A stretch of DNA of 64,000 bases. It comes from Gemmatimonadota bacterium (GTDB lineage: Bacteria > Gemmatimonadota > Gemmatimonadetes > Gemmatimonadales > GWC2-71-9). The notes under the pieces were generated by a model that saw only the letters and a program-made list of their open reading frames with translations, was not told the origin of the DNA and did not search any database. The position numbers and the translations under genes are program-made. The stretch's first letter is position 1, and the number at the start of each line of letters is the position of its first letter. Below, in pieces: positions 44,074 to 53,610 of the stretch. Where the stretch lies: the NCBI GenBank assembly GCA_022710485.1, contig JAKLGU010000009.1, positions 1 through 64,000 on the forward strand. The letters run 5' to 3'.

Positions 44074-44080
44074 CTGAATG

Positions 44081-44120
44081 CGAAGCGCGGTGCCGGAGCG
44101 AAACCCGGCACCGCGCTTCG
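44081..44120. terminator. Strong bidirectional terminator hairpin
   Basis: Perfect 16-bp stem CGAAGCGCGGTGCCGG / CCGGCACCGCGCTTCG with an 8-base loop, followed by TTT on the plus strand. It lies 7 bases after the second peptide stop and 20 bases from the stop of the convergent peptidase gene, so it can serve both. Confidence 0.9.
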
Positions 44121-44140
44121 TTTCCCGCGAAAACGGCAGG

Positions 44141-45670
44141 CTACTTCTTCGCCAGCCCGGGGCTCGGCGGCAGCACCGTCCGCGGCGTGACCGGGGTGAC
44201 CGGTCCGCGTGGCAGGAACGCCGGCAGGTTGGCCAGCTCGAAGCCCGTCACCGCCATGACCGCCGACGCCTGCATCAGGTCACCCGGCACCGCGTGGTCG
44301 TAGGTGTCGATCTGCGAATGGTGGGTGTGGTTGTAGCCACGGGTTTCCTGGTCGAAGTTCCACGCCGGCACGCCGTAGGGGGTGAACGCGAGATGGTCGG
44401 TGCCCCCCTTGTTGGCCTCGCGCACCTTGGAGGCGCCGAGCGAAGCCACCGGGGCCAGCAGTTCCTGCCAGAGCTGGGCGTCCTGGTTCCGGCCCTGCAA
44501 CGCCTGGCCCGTGATCATCCCGGTGCCGTTGTCGAGCACGAGCACCGCCTGGACGTTGTTCAGATCGGCGGCGTGCTTGGCGGCGTATGCCACCGAGCCG
44601 AGCAGGCCCTCTTCCTCGCCGCTGAAGAGGATGAACCGCATCGTCCGCTTGGGCTTGAGGCCGCTCTGCATGATGACGCGCGCCGCCTCCATGACGACCA
44701 TCGAGCCGGTGGCGTTGTCCGTGGTGCCGGTGCCAAGGTCCCAGCTGTCGAGGTGGGCGCCGAGGATCACCACCTGGTCAGGCCACTCGGTGCCCTTGAT
44801 CTCGGCCACCGTATTCCACTGCTGGACCGGCTTCTTCCCGATCGTGTTGGTGATCCGGCCGGACACGGTGGGCGTCACCCCGCGCTCGAGCAGGCGGCTG
44901 AAGAAAGTGTAGTCCTCGTGCGCCACCACCACGTTCGGGAGCGGCGAGATGCTGTAGGCCGACCCGCTCATGGTCATGAGCCCGAACTCCTTCGAGCCGT
45001 CGGTCAGGACGCCGAGCGCGCCGGCGTTCTTGAGCAGGTAGTTGCGGTCCACCGCGAACTGGCGCCGGGCCTGGCGCGCGGCCGCCGACGTGTCGGTCGG
45101 CGTGGCGCGCATCGCGGCGGCGCGGGCCTCCCGCTCCTTCTGCGCGGCGGCGGAATCCGCGGCGGTCATCGGCGGCCCGTCCGGGTTCCAGATGCTGGTC
45201 GGCGGCCGGAGCATCAGCCACGCCCCCTTCACCTTGCCCTTGTAGACCGCGAGACTCTCGGGCGTCGAGACGTCCACCATCACCACCGGCCCCGTGAGCG
45301 TCTTCCCCTCGGTGCCCACCGTCCAGGCCCAGCTGTGCGCGGTGAGCTGCCGCCGGAACGGGGACTCGAGCTGGAACGCGATGGGGCCCCGCTCCCACGT
45401 CACCCCGTACTCCCACTCCTCCTGCCACGCGTTGATCCCGTAGACCTTGAACTGCGCCTCGGTCCAGTCATTGGCGAGCTTCATCGCCCCCGAGCCCGTG
45501 AGCCGCGGGCCGATGGCGTCGGTCAGGTACTCCAGTCGGGCCATCACCTCCGACCGGTTCAGGGCCTCGCCGATCAGGACGCCGGCACCGGTCGTGTCCA
45601 CCCGGACCTGGGCGCCCAGCGGCCGTGCGGCCAGGAGGACGAGCGCGAGGAGCAGGGTACGTCGAATCAT
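44141..45670 (-). CDS. Secreted M28-family zinc peptidase with PA insert
   Basis: 509 residues. Signal peptide 1-20 (cleavage after LGA). The C-terminal M28 domain shows the zinc and catalytic pattern HLDSWDLGTG, TTDNATGS, FSGEEEGLLGS and a late YNHTHHSQIDTYD His ligand; a PA-like insert lies before it. Aminopeptidase or carboxypeptidase of the periplasm or cell exterior. Convergent with the polyproline peptide genes. A degradative link to them is conceivable but there is no evidence for it. Confidence 0.9.
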   Translation of the reverse strand: MIRRTLLLALVLLAARPLGAQVRVDTTGAGVLIGEALNRSEVMARLEYLTDAIGPRLTGSGAMKLANDWTEAQFKVYGINAWQEEWEYGVTWERGPIAFQLESPFRRQLTAHSWAWTVGTEGKTLTGPVVMVDVSTPESLAVYKGKVKGAWLMLRPPTSIWNPDGPPMTAADSAAAQKEREARAAAMRATPTDTSAAARQARRQFAVDRNYLLKNAGALGVLTDGSKEFGLMTMSGSAYSISPLPNVVVAHEDYTFFSRLLERGVTPTVSGRITNTIGKKPVQQWNTVAEIKGTEWPDQVVILGAHLDSWDLGTGTTDNATGSMVVMEAARVIMQSGLKPKRTMRFILFSGEEEGLLGSVAYAAKHAADLNNVQAVLVLDNGTGMITGQALQGRNQDAQLWQELLAPVASLGASKVREANKGGTDHLAFTPYGVPAWNFDQETRGYNHTHHSQIDTYDHAVPGDLMQASAVMAVTGFELANLPAFLPRGPVTPVTPRTVLPPSPGLAKK

Positions 45671-45758
45671 CGGAATGCACCTTGGAATGGGAGAACTCTC
45701 AGCGGGGAACGACAGGGATCTTATCCCCCGGGAGGACCGCGCGCGAGTGGTGCCCGGC

Positions 45759-46673
45759 TCAGGCCGCTCCCACCAGCCGGGTCGCGAGGTCCCGGAGGCG
45801 GTCTACCTCAGGGAGCGCGGCCACCCAGCGGGGCGGCACGGCCGCCTCGCCGTCCCGGGCGCCGAGGAGCCCACCCGCGACCGCGGCGTTGGTGTCGGTG
45901 TCGCCGCCCGCGTTGGCCAGCCAGATGAGCGCCTGCTCCAGGTCCGGCTCGTGCCACGCGGCCCAGAGCGCGATCTCCGCGCAGCTCACTGCGTCCCACG
46001 CCCGCTCGCCGAGGATCGGAAGTTCTTCCCGCCGCTCCAGGGGCACCCGCCGCACCGCGGCCAGGAGTTCGGGCGGCGCCTCGTTGACCCGGAGCACCTC
46101 GATCACGTCCGCCAGGAAGTCCCGGCGGCCCGCCAGCAGCTCGGCCGCGGCCACGTTGACCGCCACCGCGCTCCAGGTGCAGCGGTCGTCGGGATGGGTC
46201 AGGGCCGCCGTGTGCCAGCTCCCCGCCACGAGGTTGCGCGGCGACCCTCGCGTGGCGAGCGCCACCGGCAGCGCCCGCATGACGGCGCCGTTGGGCGCCC
46301 GGCCCCCGGTGCCGGACGGCGGCGAGCCATGGGTCCGGATGTGGTTCAGCGCCGTCCGGGTCCAGTTCCCCGCCCCGCGCCCGTCCGTGTCCAGCCACCG
46401 GATCCACCGGCCGGCCAGCCGCTCGAGGTCCACGTCGCCCGCGAGGAGTTCCTCCGCCAGCAGCAGCGCCATGGCCACGTCGTCGTCGAACGGCGACTGC
46501 GGCGTGTCCCGGCGGATGACGTCCCGGACACCTCCGGGAAACTCCGCCCGGATCGCGTCGGGGGTATTGAGGAACTCGGTGGGGACGCCGAGGGCGTTGC
46601 CAGCCGCGTGGGCCAGCAGGGCGCCCGAGGCGCGCTCGGTGAGCGAGGGGGAATCGGGACGCGGTGCGGTCAT
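45759..46673 (-). CDS. ADP-ribosylglycohydrolase family protein
   Basis: 304 residues, DraG/ARH fold. The C-terminal magnesium site AGGDTDTNAAVAGGLLGA is canonical. The N-terminal metal motif is FDDDVAMALL, a variant of the usual DDT-x-M. Family members remove ADP-ribose from Arg or Ser residues or free ADP-ribose adducts. No ADP-ribosyltransferase is in the window. Divergent from citrate synthase. Confidence 0.88.
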   Translation of the reverse strand: MTAPRPDSPSLTERASGALLAHAAGNALGVPTEFLNTPDAIRAEFPGGVRDVIRRDTPQSPFDDDVAMALLLAEELLAGDVDLERLAGRWIRWLDTDGRGAGNWTRTALNHIRTHGSPPSGTGGRAPNGAVMRALPVALATRGSPRNLVAGSWHTAALTHPDDRCTWSAVAVNVAAAELLAGRRDFLADVIEVLRVNEAPPELLAAVRRVPLERREELPILGERAWDAVSCAEIALWAAWHEPDLEQALIWLANAGGDTDTNAAVAGGLLGARDGEAAVPPRWVAALPEVDRLRDLATRLVGAA

Positions 46674-46694
46674 CGGCGGACAAACGTAACCGGC

Positions 46695-46725
46695 TTTGCC
46701 CCGGCCCGCCGCGCGGCTAGTTTAC
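46695..46725 (+). promoter_or_regulatory. Candidate promoter of citrate synthase
   Basis: TTTG (46695-46698), 19 bases, TAGTTTAC (46718-46725). This fits the TTTG-N19-TAnnTTTG plan of Bacteroidota promoters except at the last base, and less well a sigma-70 promoter. It lies about 40 bases before the GTG. Confidence 0.35.
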
Positions 46726-46765
46726 TCCCGTCTCCGCAACGCCTCCTCACCATAAGGACCGTGCT

Positions 46766-48052
46766 GTGTCGAACGAAACCCTGAGCGTCATCGACAACCG
46801 GACCGGCAAGAAGTACGAACTGCCGATCGCCGACGGAACGGTGCGGGCGATCGACCTGCGCCAGATCAAGACCTCGGACGACGACTTCGGCCTGATGACC
46901 TACGATCCGGCCTTCACGAACACCGCCGCCTGCCGCAGCGCCATCACCTACATCGACGGCGACCGCGGCATCCTCCGCTACCGTGGCTACCCCATCGAGG
47001 AACTGGCCGACAAGGCGAGCTTCCTCGAGGTGGCGTACCTCCTGAGCGAGGGCGAGCTCCCCACCAAGGCGCAGCTGGCCAAGTGGGAACATGACATCAT
47101 GTTCCACACCTACGTCCACACCAACATCATCAAGTTCCTCGAGGGGTTCCGCTACGACGCCCACCCCATGGGCATGCTCCTCGGCGTGGTCGGCGCCCTC
47201 TCCACGTTCTACCCCGACGCCAAGAACATCCACGACCCGGACAACCGCTACATCCAGCGCGTCCGCCTGATGGCCAAGATCCCGACGCTGGCCGCCTTCT
47301 GCTTCCGGCAGACCCGCGGCCTCCCGTACGAGTTCCCGCGCAACGACCTCGACTACATCGGCAACTACGTCAACATGACGTTCAGCATCGGCGGGCACCA
47401 CAAGCCGAACCCGGTGTTGCAGCGGGCGCTGGAAATCCTCCTCATCCTCCACGCCGACCACGAGCAGAACTGCTCGACCAGCGCCGTCCGCGGCGTCGGC
47501 TCCTCCGGCGTGGACCCGTTCTCGGCCATTTCCGCCGGTATCGCCGCCCTCTACGGCCCGCTCCACGGCGGCGCCAACGAGGCGGTGCTCCGCATGCTCG
47601 ACGAGATCGGCGACAAGAAGAACATCCCCGCGTTCATCGAGCGGGTGAAGGCGGGCGAGGGGCGGCTCATGGGCTTCGGCCACCGGGTGTACAAGTCGTA
47701 CGACCCGAGGGCCAAGCTGATCAAGCGGGTGGCGGACGAGGTGTTCGCGGAGACGGGGCTGAACCCGAAGCTGGAAATCGCGGTGGAGCTCGAGCGGATC
47801 GCGCTGTCCGACGAGTACTTCATCAAGCGGAAGCTCTACCCGAACGTGGACTTCTACTCCGGCCTGATCTACCAGGCCATGGGCTACCCGACCGACTATT
47901 TCACCGTGCTCTTCGCGCTCGGACGGATGCCCGGCTGGCTGGCGCAGTGGGAGGAGATGATCACCGACGGCGAGCAGAAGATTGCCCGCCCGCGGCAGGT
48001 CTACACCGGGCCCGACACCCGCAGCTTCGTCCCGATCGAGCAGCGGAAGTAG
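46766..48052 (+). CDS. gltA: Citrate synthase
   Basis: 428 residues, close in length to the E. coli enzyme. Active-site residues: His in LHADHEQNCSTS, His in GPLHGGANEAV, His in GFGHRVYKSYDPRA and Asp in NVDFYSG. First step of the citric acid cycle, oxaloacetate plus acetyl-CoA. GTG start. Monocistronic; the convergent speA stop is only three bases away, with no terminator between. Confidence 0.95.
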   Translation: MSNETLSVIDNRTGKKYELPIADGTVRAIDLRQIKTSDDDFGLMTYDPAFTNTAACRSAITYIDGDRGILRYRGYPIEELADKASFLEVAYLLSEGELPTKAQLAKWEHDIMFHTYVHTNIIKFLEGFRYDAHPMGMLLGVVGALSTFYPDAKNIHDPDNRYIQRVRLMAKIPTLAAFCFRQTRGLPYEFPRNDLDYIGNYVNMTFSIGGHHKPNPVLQRALEILLILHADHEQNCSTSAVRGVGSSGVDPFSAISAGIAALYGPLHGGANEAVLRMLDEIGDKKNIPAFIERVKAGEGRLMGFGHRVYKSYDPRAKLIKRVADEVFAETGLNPKLEIAVELERIALSDEYFIKRKLYPNVDFYSGLIYQAMGYPTDYFTVLFALGRMPGWLAQWEEMITDGEQKIARPRQVYTGPDTRSFVPIEQRK

Positions 48053-48055
48053 CCG

Positions 48056-49981
48056 CTAGTCGGGCCAGGCCTCGCCCTCGAGGTAGGTGTACCCCTCGAG
48101 CCCCGCGACATAATCCGCAATGAAGGAATTCGCCTCGGCCCGGGAGAGATCCCGGGCCGCGGTCACTTTGCGCCGCCACGTGGCCAGCAGGTCGGAGGCG
48201 TGGAACTGCACGTAGTTGAGGACCTCGGTCACCGTGTCCCCGTGCACCAGGTCGGTCACCTGGTACCCGCCGTCCTTCGACAGCCGCACGTGCACGGCGT
48301 TGGTGTCGCCGAACAGGTTGTGCAGGTCGCCCAGGATCTCCTGGTACGCGCCCGTCAGGAAGATGCCGAGGATGTAGGCGTCGCCGTCGGCGCAGGCGTG
48401 CAGCTCGAGCGACGGCTTGCCCTTGCGGCCGCCGGCGAAGCGGTCGATGACGCCGTCGGAATCGCAGGTGATGTCCTGGATGGTGCCGCGGCGGGTGGGC
48501 CGCTCCCCCAGCCGGTGGATCGGCATGATCGGGAAGAGCTGGTCGATGGCCCAGTTGTCGGGCAGCGACTGGAACACCGAGAAGTTCGAGAAGTACCGGT
48601 CCACCAGCGTGGCGTCGATGTGGGCGGTGATTTCCGGGTGCGAGGTCCGGTCGTCGCCCAGCAGCTGCTGCAGGGCGGTCAGCGTGCAGAGATACAGCTG
48701 CTCCGCGTCGGCCTTGTCGCGCAGCGTGAAGACGCCGCTCGCGAAGTACTCGTTGGTCCGCTCCTTGGCGAAGATGGCGTCGTGAAACGCCTCGTCGAGC
48801 CGCTCGATGTTGAGCCCGTCGAGGTTTTCCGCCATTTCGCGCAGCAGCGGGTGCGGGTCGTCGCCGAGGAGCGGCGGGACCGGCTCGACCTGGCTCTCGA
48901 CGTCAATCACGTTGACCAGCAGCAGGGAGTGGTGCGCCGTCAGCGCCCGCCCCGACTCGGAGATCAGGTGCGGCATCGGGAGATCGCGCTCGCGGCAGGC
49001 GGTGCCGATGGTGTACACGACATCGCTCGCGTACTCGCGCATGGTGTAGTTGACGCTGGCGGGCCGGGTCGAGCGGGAGCCGTCGTAGTCCACGCCGAGG
49101 CCGCCGCCCACGTCCACGTGGGTCAGGTGGAAGCCCATCGCGTGGATCTCGCCGTAGTAGCGGGTGATCTCCTCGAGTCCCGCCTTGACGTGCCGGATGT
49201 CGGTGATCTGGCTGCCCAGGTGAAAGTGGACCAGCTTGAGCAGGTCCTTCCGCCCCAGCCGGTCGAGCTTGGTGAGGAGGCGCATGAGCTCCACCGCGCT
49301 CAGGCCGAACTTCGACTTTTCCCCGCCGCTCTTGGCCCACCGCCCCGACCCCTCCGTGGCGAGCTTGATCCGCACGCCGAGGGTCGGGACGATCCCCATC
49401 TCGTCGGCCACCGCCAGGAGGAGGTCCAGCTCGTGGAGCTGCTCGACCACGATGAAGACCTGGTGGCCCAGCCGCTGCCCCATCAGGGCCAGCCGCATGA
49501 ACTCCTCGTCCTTGTAGCCGTTGCAGACGATCAGGTGCTGGGTGCTCTCGTGCAGCCCGAGCACCGCCTGCAGCTCCGGCTTGCTCCCGCACTCGAGGCC
49601 GACGCCGTGCGCGGCGCCGAACTCGACGATCTCCTGCACCACGTGCCGCTGCTGGTTGACCTTGATCGGGTAGACCGTGGTGTAGGATCCTTCGTAACCG
49701 AACTCCCCGATGGCCGACCGGAACACCTCGGCGAGCTGGGAGATCCGGGCGCGGAGGATATCGGAGAACCGAAGCAGCAGCGGAAGGCCGACGCCCTGCG
49801 CCTGCAGGTCCATGGCCAGCTGGTAGAGGTCGAGCCCGTGGGCGGGGTCGCCGTCGGCGTGGACGGTCACGTGGCCGTCGGCGTTCGTGCGGAAGAAGCC
49901 CAGGCCCCAGCCCGGCATGTTGTAGAGCTTTTCAGCGTCCCTGGGGGTCCAGGTGGCCGGCGTGGTGGGCGGCGGCGTCAC
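48056..49981 (-). CDS. speA: Biosynthetic arginine decarboxylase
   Basis: 641 residues, fold-III PLP decarboxylase as in SpeA. PLP Lys107 in TTVYPIKVNQQRH, phosphate-binding GGGLGVDYDGS and SESGRALTAHHS are visible. Turns arginine into agmatine for polyamine synthesis. No agmatinase or agmatine deiminase gene lies in the window. Start 155 bases from the divergent M50 protease gene, with no clear promoter in between. Confidence 0.94.
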   Translation of the reverse strand: MTPPPTTPATWTPRDAEKLYNMPGWGLGFFRTNADGHVTVHADGDPAHGLDLYQLAMDLQAQGVGLPLLLRFSDILRARISQLAEVFRSAIGEFGYEGSYTTVYPIKVNQQRHVVQEIVEFGAAHGVGLECGSKPELQAVLGLHESTQHLIVCNGYKDEEFMRLALMGQRLGHQVFIVVEQLHELDLLLAVADEMGIVPTLGVRIKLATEGSGRWAKSGGEKSKFGLSAVELMRLLTKLDRLGRKDLLKLVHFHLGSQITDIRHVKAGLEEITRYYGEIHAMGFHLTHVDVGGGLGVDYDGSRSTRPASVNYTMREYASDVVYTIGTACRERDLPMPHLISESGRALTAHHSLLLVNVIDVESQVEPVPPLLGDDPHPLLREMAENLDGLNIERLDEAFHDAIFAKERTNEYFASGVFTLRDKADAEQLYLCTLTALQQLLGDDRTSHPEITAHIDATLVDRYFSNFSVFQSLPDNWAIDQLFPIMPIHRLGERPTRRGTIQDITCDSDGVIDRFAGGRKGKPSLELHACADGDAYILGIFLTGAYQEILGDLHNLFGDTNAVHVRLSKDGGYQVTDLVHGDTVTEVLNYVQFHASDLLATWRRKVTAARDLSRAEANSFIADYVAGLEGYTYLEGEAWPD

Positions 49982-50136
49982 GGTCGTAATCGCGGTGCTC
50001 CTGCTGGAGAATCGGCCTCAATGTTAACGCCCATGGCGTCCTCCCGAAAGCATCCGCGGCCCGGCGGCTTCCGGGGTGCCTCCCGCCGGGGGCGCCGCGG
50101 GGTGAGATTTCGGTAACCTCTCGATCGGGAGCAGGC

Positions 50137-51258
50137 ATGCAGTGGTCGTTCCGCATCGGCCGCATCGGCGGCACCGACGTCAAGATTCACGTCACCTTCC
50201 TCGCCCTCGTGGCGTGGTGGGCCTGGTCTGCCTGGTCGGACGGCGGCGGCGCCGCCGCCGTGGAGGCGGTGGTCTTCCTGCTCGCCCTGTTCAGCTGCGT
50301 CCTGCTGCACGAGTTCGGGCACATCCTGATGGCGCGGCGCTTCGGCGTGCGGACCCCGGACGTCATTCTCCTCCCCATCGGCGGCCTGGCGCGGCTCGAG
50401 CGGATGCCCGACGAGCCGAAACAGGAGCTGCTCATCGCCGCGGCGGGCCCCGCCGTCACCCTCGTCATCGCGCTCGCGCTCTTCGCAGGGCTTCGGGTCG
50501 CCGGCGCCCCGCTCGACGGCACCAGCCTCGAGCCGGGGCATGAGGGGCTCGCGCAGCAGGTCATGTGGCTCAATGTGGTCCTGCTCCTCTTCAACCTGCT
50601 CCCCATCTTCCCGATGGATGGCGGCCGGATGCTGCGGGCGCTCCTCGCCATGCGCCTCGGCCTCCAGCGCGCCACCCGCATCGCCGCCCGGGTGGGCCAG
50701 GTGGGGGCGGTCGTGCTCGGGCTCTGGGGACTGGGCTTCTTCTCGGAATGGGGTTTCGAGTCGAACTTCGTGCTGGTCCTGATCTCCGTGTTCGTCTTCC
50801 TCGCCGCCGGCGCGGAGACCGGGGCGGTCGAGACCCGGGTGGCGGGCCAGGGGCTGACGGTGCGGGATCTCATGATCACCAAGTTCGTGGCGCTCCCGGT
50901 GCACGCGACGCTGCAGCACGCCGTGGATGCCCTCCTTGCGGGAGAGCAGCGGGAGTTTCCGGTGGTGGACAACTGGGGACGCGTCGAAGGGATGCTCACC
51001 CGGGACGGACTGATACGCGGGTTGTCGGAGCTTGGCGGCGGGGCCTCGGTGGAGCGGGCCATGACGGCCGCCGTCCCGGCGGTGGCGCTGGCACTGCCGT
51101 TCGAGGAAGCGCTCAATCGGCTCGGGTTGAGCGGGCTGCCGGCGCTGCCCGTGGTGGACGAAGGCGGCTCGCTGGTCGGCCTCCTGACGCGGGACAACGT
51201 GACGGATGTGCTGCTGGTGCGGCGGGCGGGTGTGCAGTTCCCGCCGCGGACGGGCTAG
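50137..51258 (+). CDS. Site-2-type M50 membrane protease with two CBS domains
   Basis: 373 residues. Six or so membrane helices carry the zinc motif HEFGH (58-62) and the second motif FNLLPIFPMDGGR (about 152-164, Asp ligand). The cytosolic C-terminus has two CBS domains (VRDLMITKFVALPVHATL... and ...PFEEALNRLGLSGLPALPVVDEGG). Intramembrane proteolysis, possibly of an anti-sigma factor, gated by adenine nucleotides on the CBS pair. Its TAG overlaps the opposite gene's TAG as CTAG. Confidence 0.91.
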   Translation: MQWSFRIGRIGGTDVKIHVTFLALVAWWAWSAWSDGGGAAAVEAVVFLLALFSCVLLHEFGHILMARRFGVRTPDVILLPIGGLARLERMPDEPKQELLIAAAGPAVTLVIALALFAGLRVAGAPLDGTSLEPGHEGLAQQVMWLNVVLLLFNLLPIFPMDGGRMLRALLAMRLGLQRATRIAARVGQVGAVVLGLWGLGFFSEWGFESNFVLVLISVFVFLAAGAETGAVETRVAGQGLTVRDLMITKFVALPVHATLQHAVDALLAGEQREFPVVDNWGRVEGMLTRDGLIRGLSELGGGASVERAMTAAVPAVALALPFEEALNRLGLSGLPALPVVDEGGSLVGLLTRDNVTDVLLVRRAGVQFPPRTG

Positions 51259-51665
51259 CCCGAAGGAAACTCCTCGAGAAACGCCGGCGGGCCGCTCAGC
51301 GGCCGCGCGTAGTACCACCAGTTGTCCTCCGGACTCCATCCCTCCTCGTCGGCCACGATCATCCCCCAGAGGCAGCGCGTCACCGGGACGGTGGCCGCGC
51401 GCATCCGGTCGTCGAGGTCCTGCAGCCGCGCCGCGACGGCGGCGGCCTGGTCCGGCGTCACCCGCTCGAGCGCCTGCGCCAGCAGTTGGCGCCCGTCCAG
51501 ATCGCCGAGATAATCCTCGTAGTCCCCGGTGTACCCCGACTCGATCGCCCCGACGGTACGCTCCCAGCCCACCAGCAGGACTTCGAGCCCGCCCCGCACC
51601 ACCGTGTCCGACGCGCCCGCCTCGCGCAGGAACTGCTCGAGGTTTCCGGCGTCGCGGGGGGTCAC
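51255..51665 (-). CDS. Conserved-looking small soluble protein, unknown
   Basis: 136 residues, no signal or membrane part, mostly helical and acidic, with a Trp-rich stretch near the end (EGWSPEDNWWYYARP). GTG start overlaps the M1 peptidase stop as GTGA, so it is coupled to that gene. I do not recognise it; a length-limited cytosolic partner is all that can be said. Confidence 0.65.
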   Translation of the reverse strand: MTPRDAGNLEQFLREAGASDTVVRGGLEVLLVGWERTVGAIESGYTGDYEDYLGDLDGRQLLAQALERVTPDQAAAVAARLQDLDDRMRAATVPVTRCLWGMIVADEEGWSPEDNWWYYARPLSGPPAFLEEFPSG

Positions 51666-53557
51666 CGAGGGTACCGGTTGTTGGCGCGGTCCACATCGGG
51701 GAGCGCGCGCCGCGGATCGAGCTCGGCGCTCCGCACCGCCGGCTTTCCCCGCACCCGGTAGGTAAAGCGCGGGCCGAGGTTCCACATTTCGACCGGAAGC
51801 CGCACGACCTCCGTGGTTCCATCCGCGAAGGTGAGCCTCAGCTCGGCCGGCATGATCATGGTGCCGAGGCTGGCGAGCCGCACCTCGGTGACGCCCTGCG
51901 GGCCGCTCGCGATCGTGTCCACCGCCTGATCGAGCCGGGTGGCCGTCATGACCCACTCGCGCCAGAACCAGTCGAGGTCCGTGCCGGACGCGTCGCGCAT
52001 CAACCGGAAGAAATCGGCCGGCGAGGGGTGCCGGAACGCCCAGGCGTTGAGGTACTGCCGGAACGCGGCGTCGAATCGCTCCGTGCCGAGGACCTCGTAC
52101 CGCAGCAGCTGCATCATGAGCGCCGGCTTCTGGTACCCCGCCCAGAAGAGGTCGGTCACCTCCACCGGCCGCGCGATGAGCGGCTGCTCGCCCGGCACAG
52201 CGTGGTCGGCGTAGAGATGCAGCGGGTGCACCTCGATCGAGTCGCCGTAGGCGGTGCCCTTGAAGTACCGCGCGGCGTTGGCGAGGTCGATGAAGGTGTT
52301 GAACCCCTCGTCCATCCACGGGTAGAGCCGCTCGTTGGAGCCGACGACCATCGGCACCCACTGGTGGCCGAGCTCGTGCGCCAGCACCCAGTGCACGTCC
52401 TCGCGGGTCGGCCCCGTGGGGTCGAAGGTGATCATGGGGTACTCCATCCCCTCGATCGGTCCCTCGATGCTGGTGAACTGCGGATACGGATAGCGCAGCC
52501 ACTGCCGGCTGAAGTACGCCAGCGCCTCGTTCGTCATCTTGTTCGCTTCGGCCCAGAGGGTCGCCGCAGGGCGGTAGAGGGTGTGGATCATGACCCCCTC
52601 CCACGCACTGGCGTCCCACTGGAAGTTCGGGCTCGCCGCGAAAGCGAAGTCGCGGACGCTGTCCGCCGTGAAACGCCAGGTGAGCGTACCGTCCGTGGTT
52701 GGGCGGGTGCGGGCAGGTTGCCCGGCTTCAGCCTTGGTGATGACGGCGACCGGCGCGGTGGAGGCGGCGGCCTGCGCCAGCCGGCTCCGCTGGGCAGCGG
52801 TGAGGACCTGCTCCGGATTCCGGAGCGTGCCGGTGGCGGCCACCAGATACCCGGCGGGCAAGGTCAGGTCCACCTCGAACCGGCCGTACTCCAGGTAAAA
52901 CTCCCCCGCGCCGATGTACGGCTCGTGGTTCCAGCCCCTGAGGTCGTCGTAGACGGCCATCCGCGGGTACCACTGGCCGAATTCGTACAGGGTGCCGTCG
53001 TGCCCCATGCGACCGCCGCCGTAGGGCGGCACCTTGAACCGCCACCGGATGACGATTTCGGCCGACGCGCCGGCGGCGAGCGCGGCGGGGAGGTCGAGCC
53101 GCATCGTTGTGCCGTGGACCACGGGCCGCAGGGGCCGCCCGTCCACCAGCACCGAGTCGAGGATGATCCCGCCGGCGAACCCCTGGCAGGAGAAATCGAA
53201 GGTCGAGCCAAGGAAGACGAGCGGCGGCTGGTCCAGCTGGGAGGTGACGCTGCCCGGGGCGCACATGTTCTGCTCGAGGTGCATCCACAGGTACGGCAAC
53301 GCGTCGGGGGAGCGGTTCTGATAATTGATCACTTCGCGACCGCGGAGTTCGTTGGCCGCAGGGTCGAGGGTGGCGTCGATCCGGTAGTCCACCCGCTGCT
53401 GCCAGTAGCCGGGGCCCGGCCGCCCGCTCCCTGTCCTGTACATGTTCGGGCCGGGCAGCGCGAGCGGCCGGAAGGGAGAGACTTCCCAACCCTGTGCGGC
53501 GAGTCCGCCGGCAGTGAGGGCGACGAACATGGCGGATCTGGCGAGAGTGCGGAACAC
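51662..53557 (-). CDS. Secreted M1-family aminopeptidase
   Basis: 631 residues. GTG start at 53557 with GGGAGA upstream gives a clear signal peptide (residues 1-21, cut after LAA). The M1 catalytic domain has HELGH (394-398) and the third zinc ligand Glu417 in MDEGF, exactly 18 residues after the motif. The exopeptidase G-x-MEN motif appears as EGMEYP, so the last residue differs. N-terminal beta domain 50-300. Confidence 0.9.
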   Translation of the reverse strand: MFRTLARSAMFVALTAGGLAAQGWEVSPFRPLALPGPNMYRTGSGRPGPGYWQQRVDYRIDATLDPAANELRGREVINYQNRSPDALPYLWMHLEQNMCAPGSVTSQLDQPPLVFLGSTFDFSCQGFAGGIILDSVLVDGRPLRPVVHGTTMRLDLPAALAAGASAEIVIRWRFKVPPYGGGRMGHDGTLYEFGQWYPRMAVYDDLRGWNHEPYIGAGEFYLEYGRFEVDLTLPAGYLVAATGTLRNPEQVLTAAQRSRLAQAAASTAPVAVITKAEAGQPARTRPTTDGTLTWRFTADSVRDFAFAASPNFQWDASAWEGVMIHTLYRPAATLWAEANKMTNEALAYFSRQWLRYPYPQFTSIEGPIEGMEYPMITFDPTGPTREDVHWVLAHELGHQWVPMVVGSNERLYPWMDEGFNTFIDLANAARYFKGTAYGDSIEVHPLHLYADHAVPGEQPLIARPVEVTDLFWAGYQKPALMMQLLRYEVLGTERFDAAFRQYLNAWAFRHPSPADFFRLMRDASGTDLDWFWREWVMTATRLDQAVDTIASGPQGVTEVRLASLGTMIMPAELRLTFADGTTEVVRLPVEMWNLGPRFTYRVRGKPAVRSAELDPRRALPDVDRANNRYPR

Positions 53558-53610
53558 GTGGTATCTCCCAGCGGTGGGTTTCAACCAAACATAAAGGAGG
53601 ATCCCTGACG

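Noticed and set aside
45671..45758. Possible riboswitch upstream of the M28 peptidase (CTGAGA-like word on the minus strand)
   Set aside because: The other conserved TPP elements are missing; no consistent fold seen.
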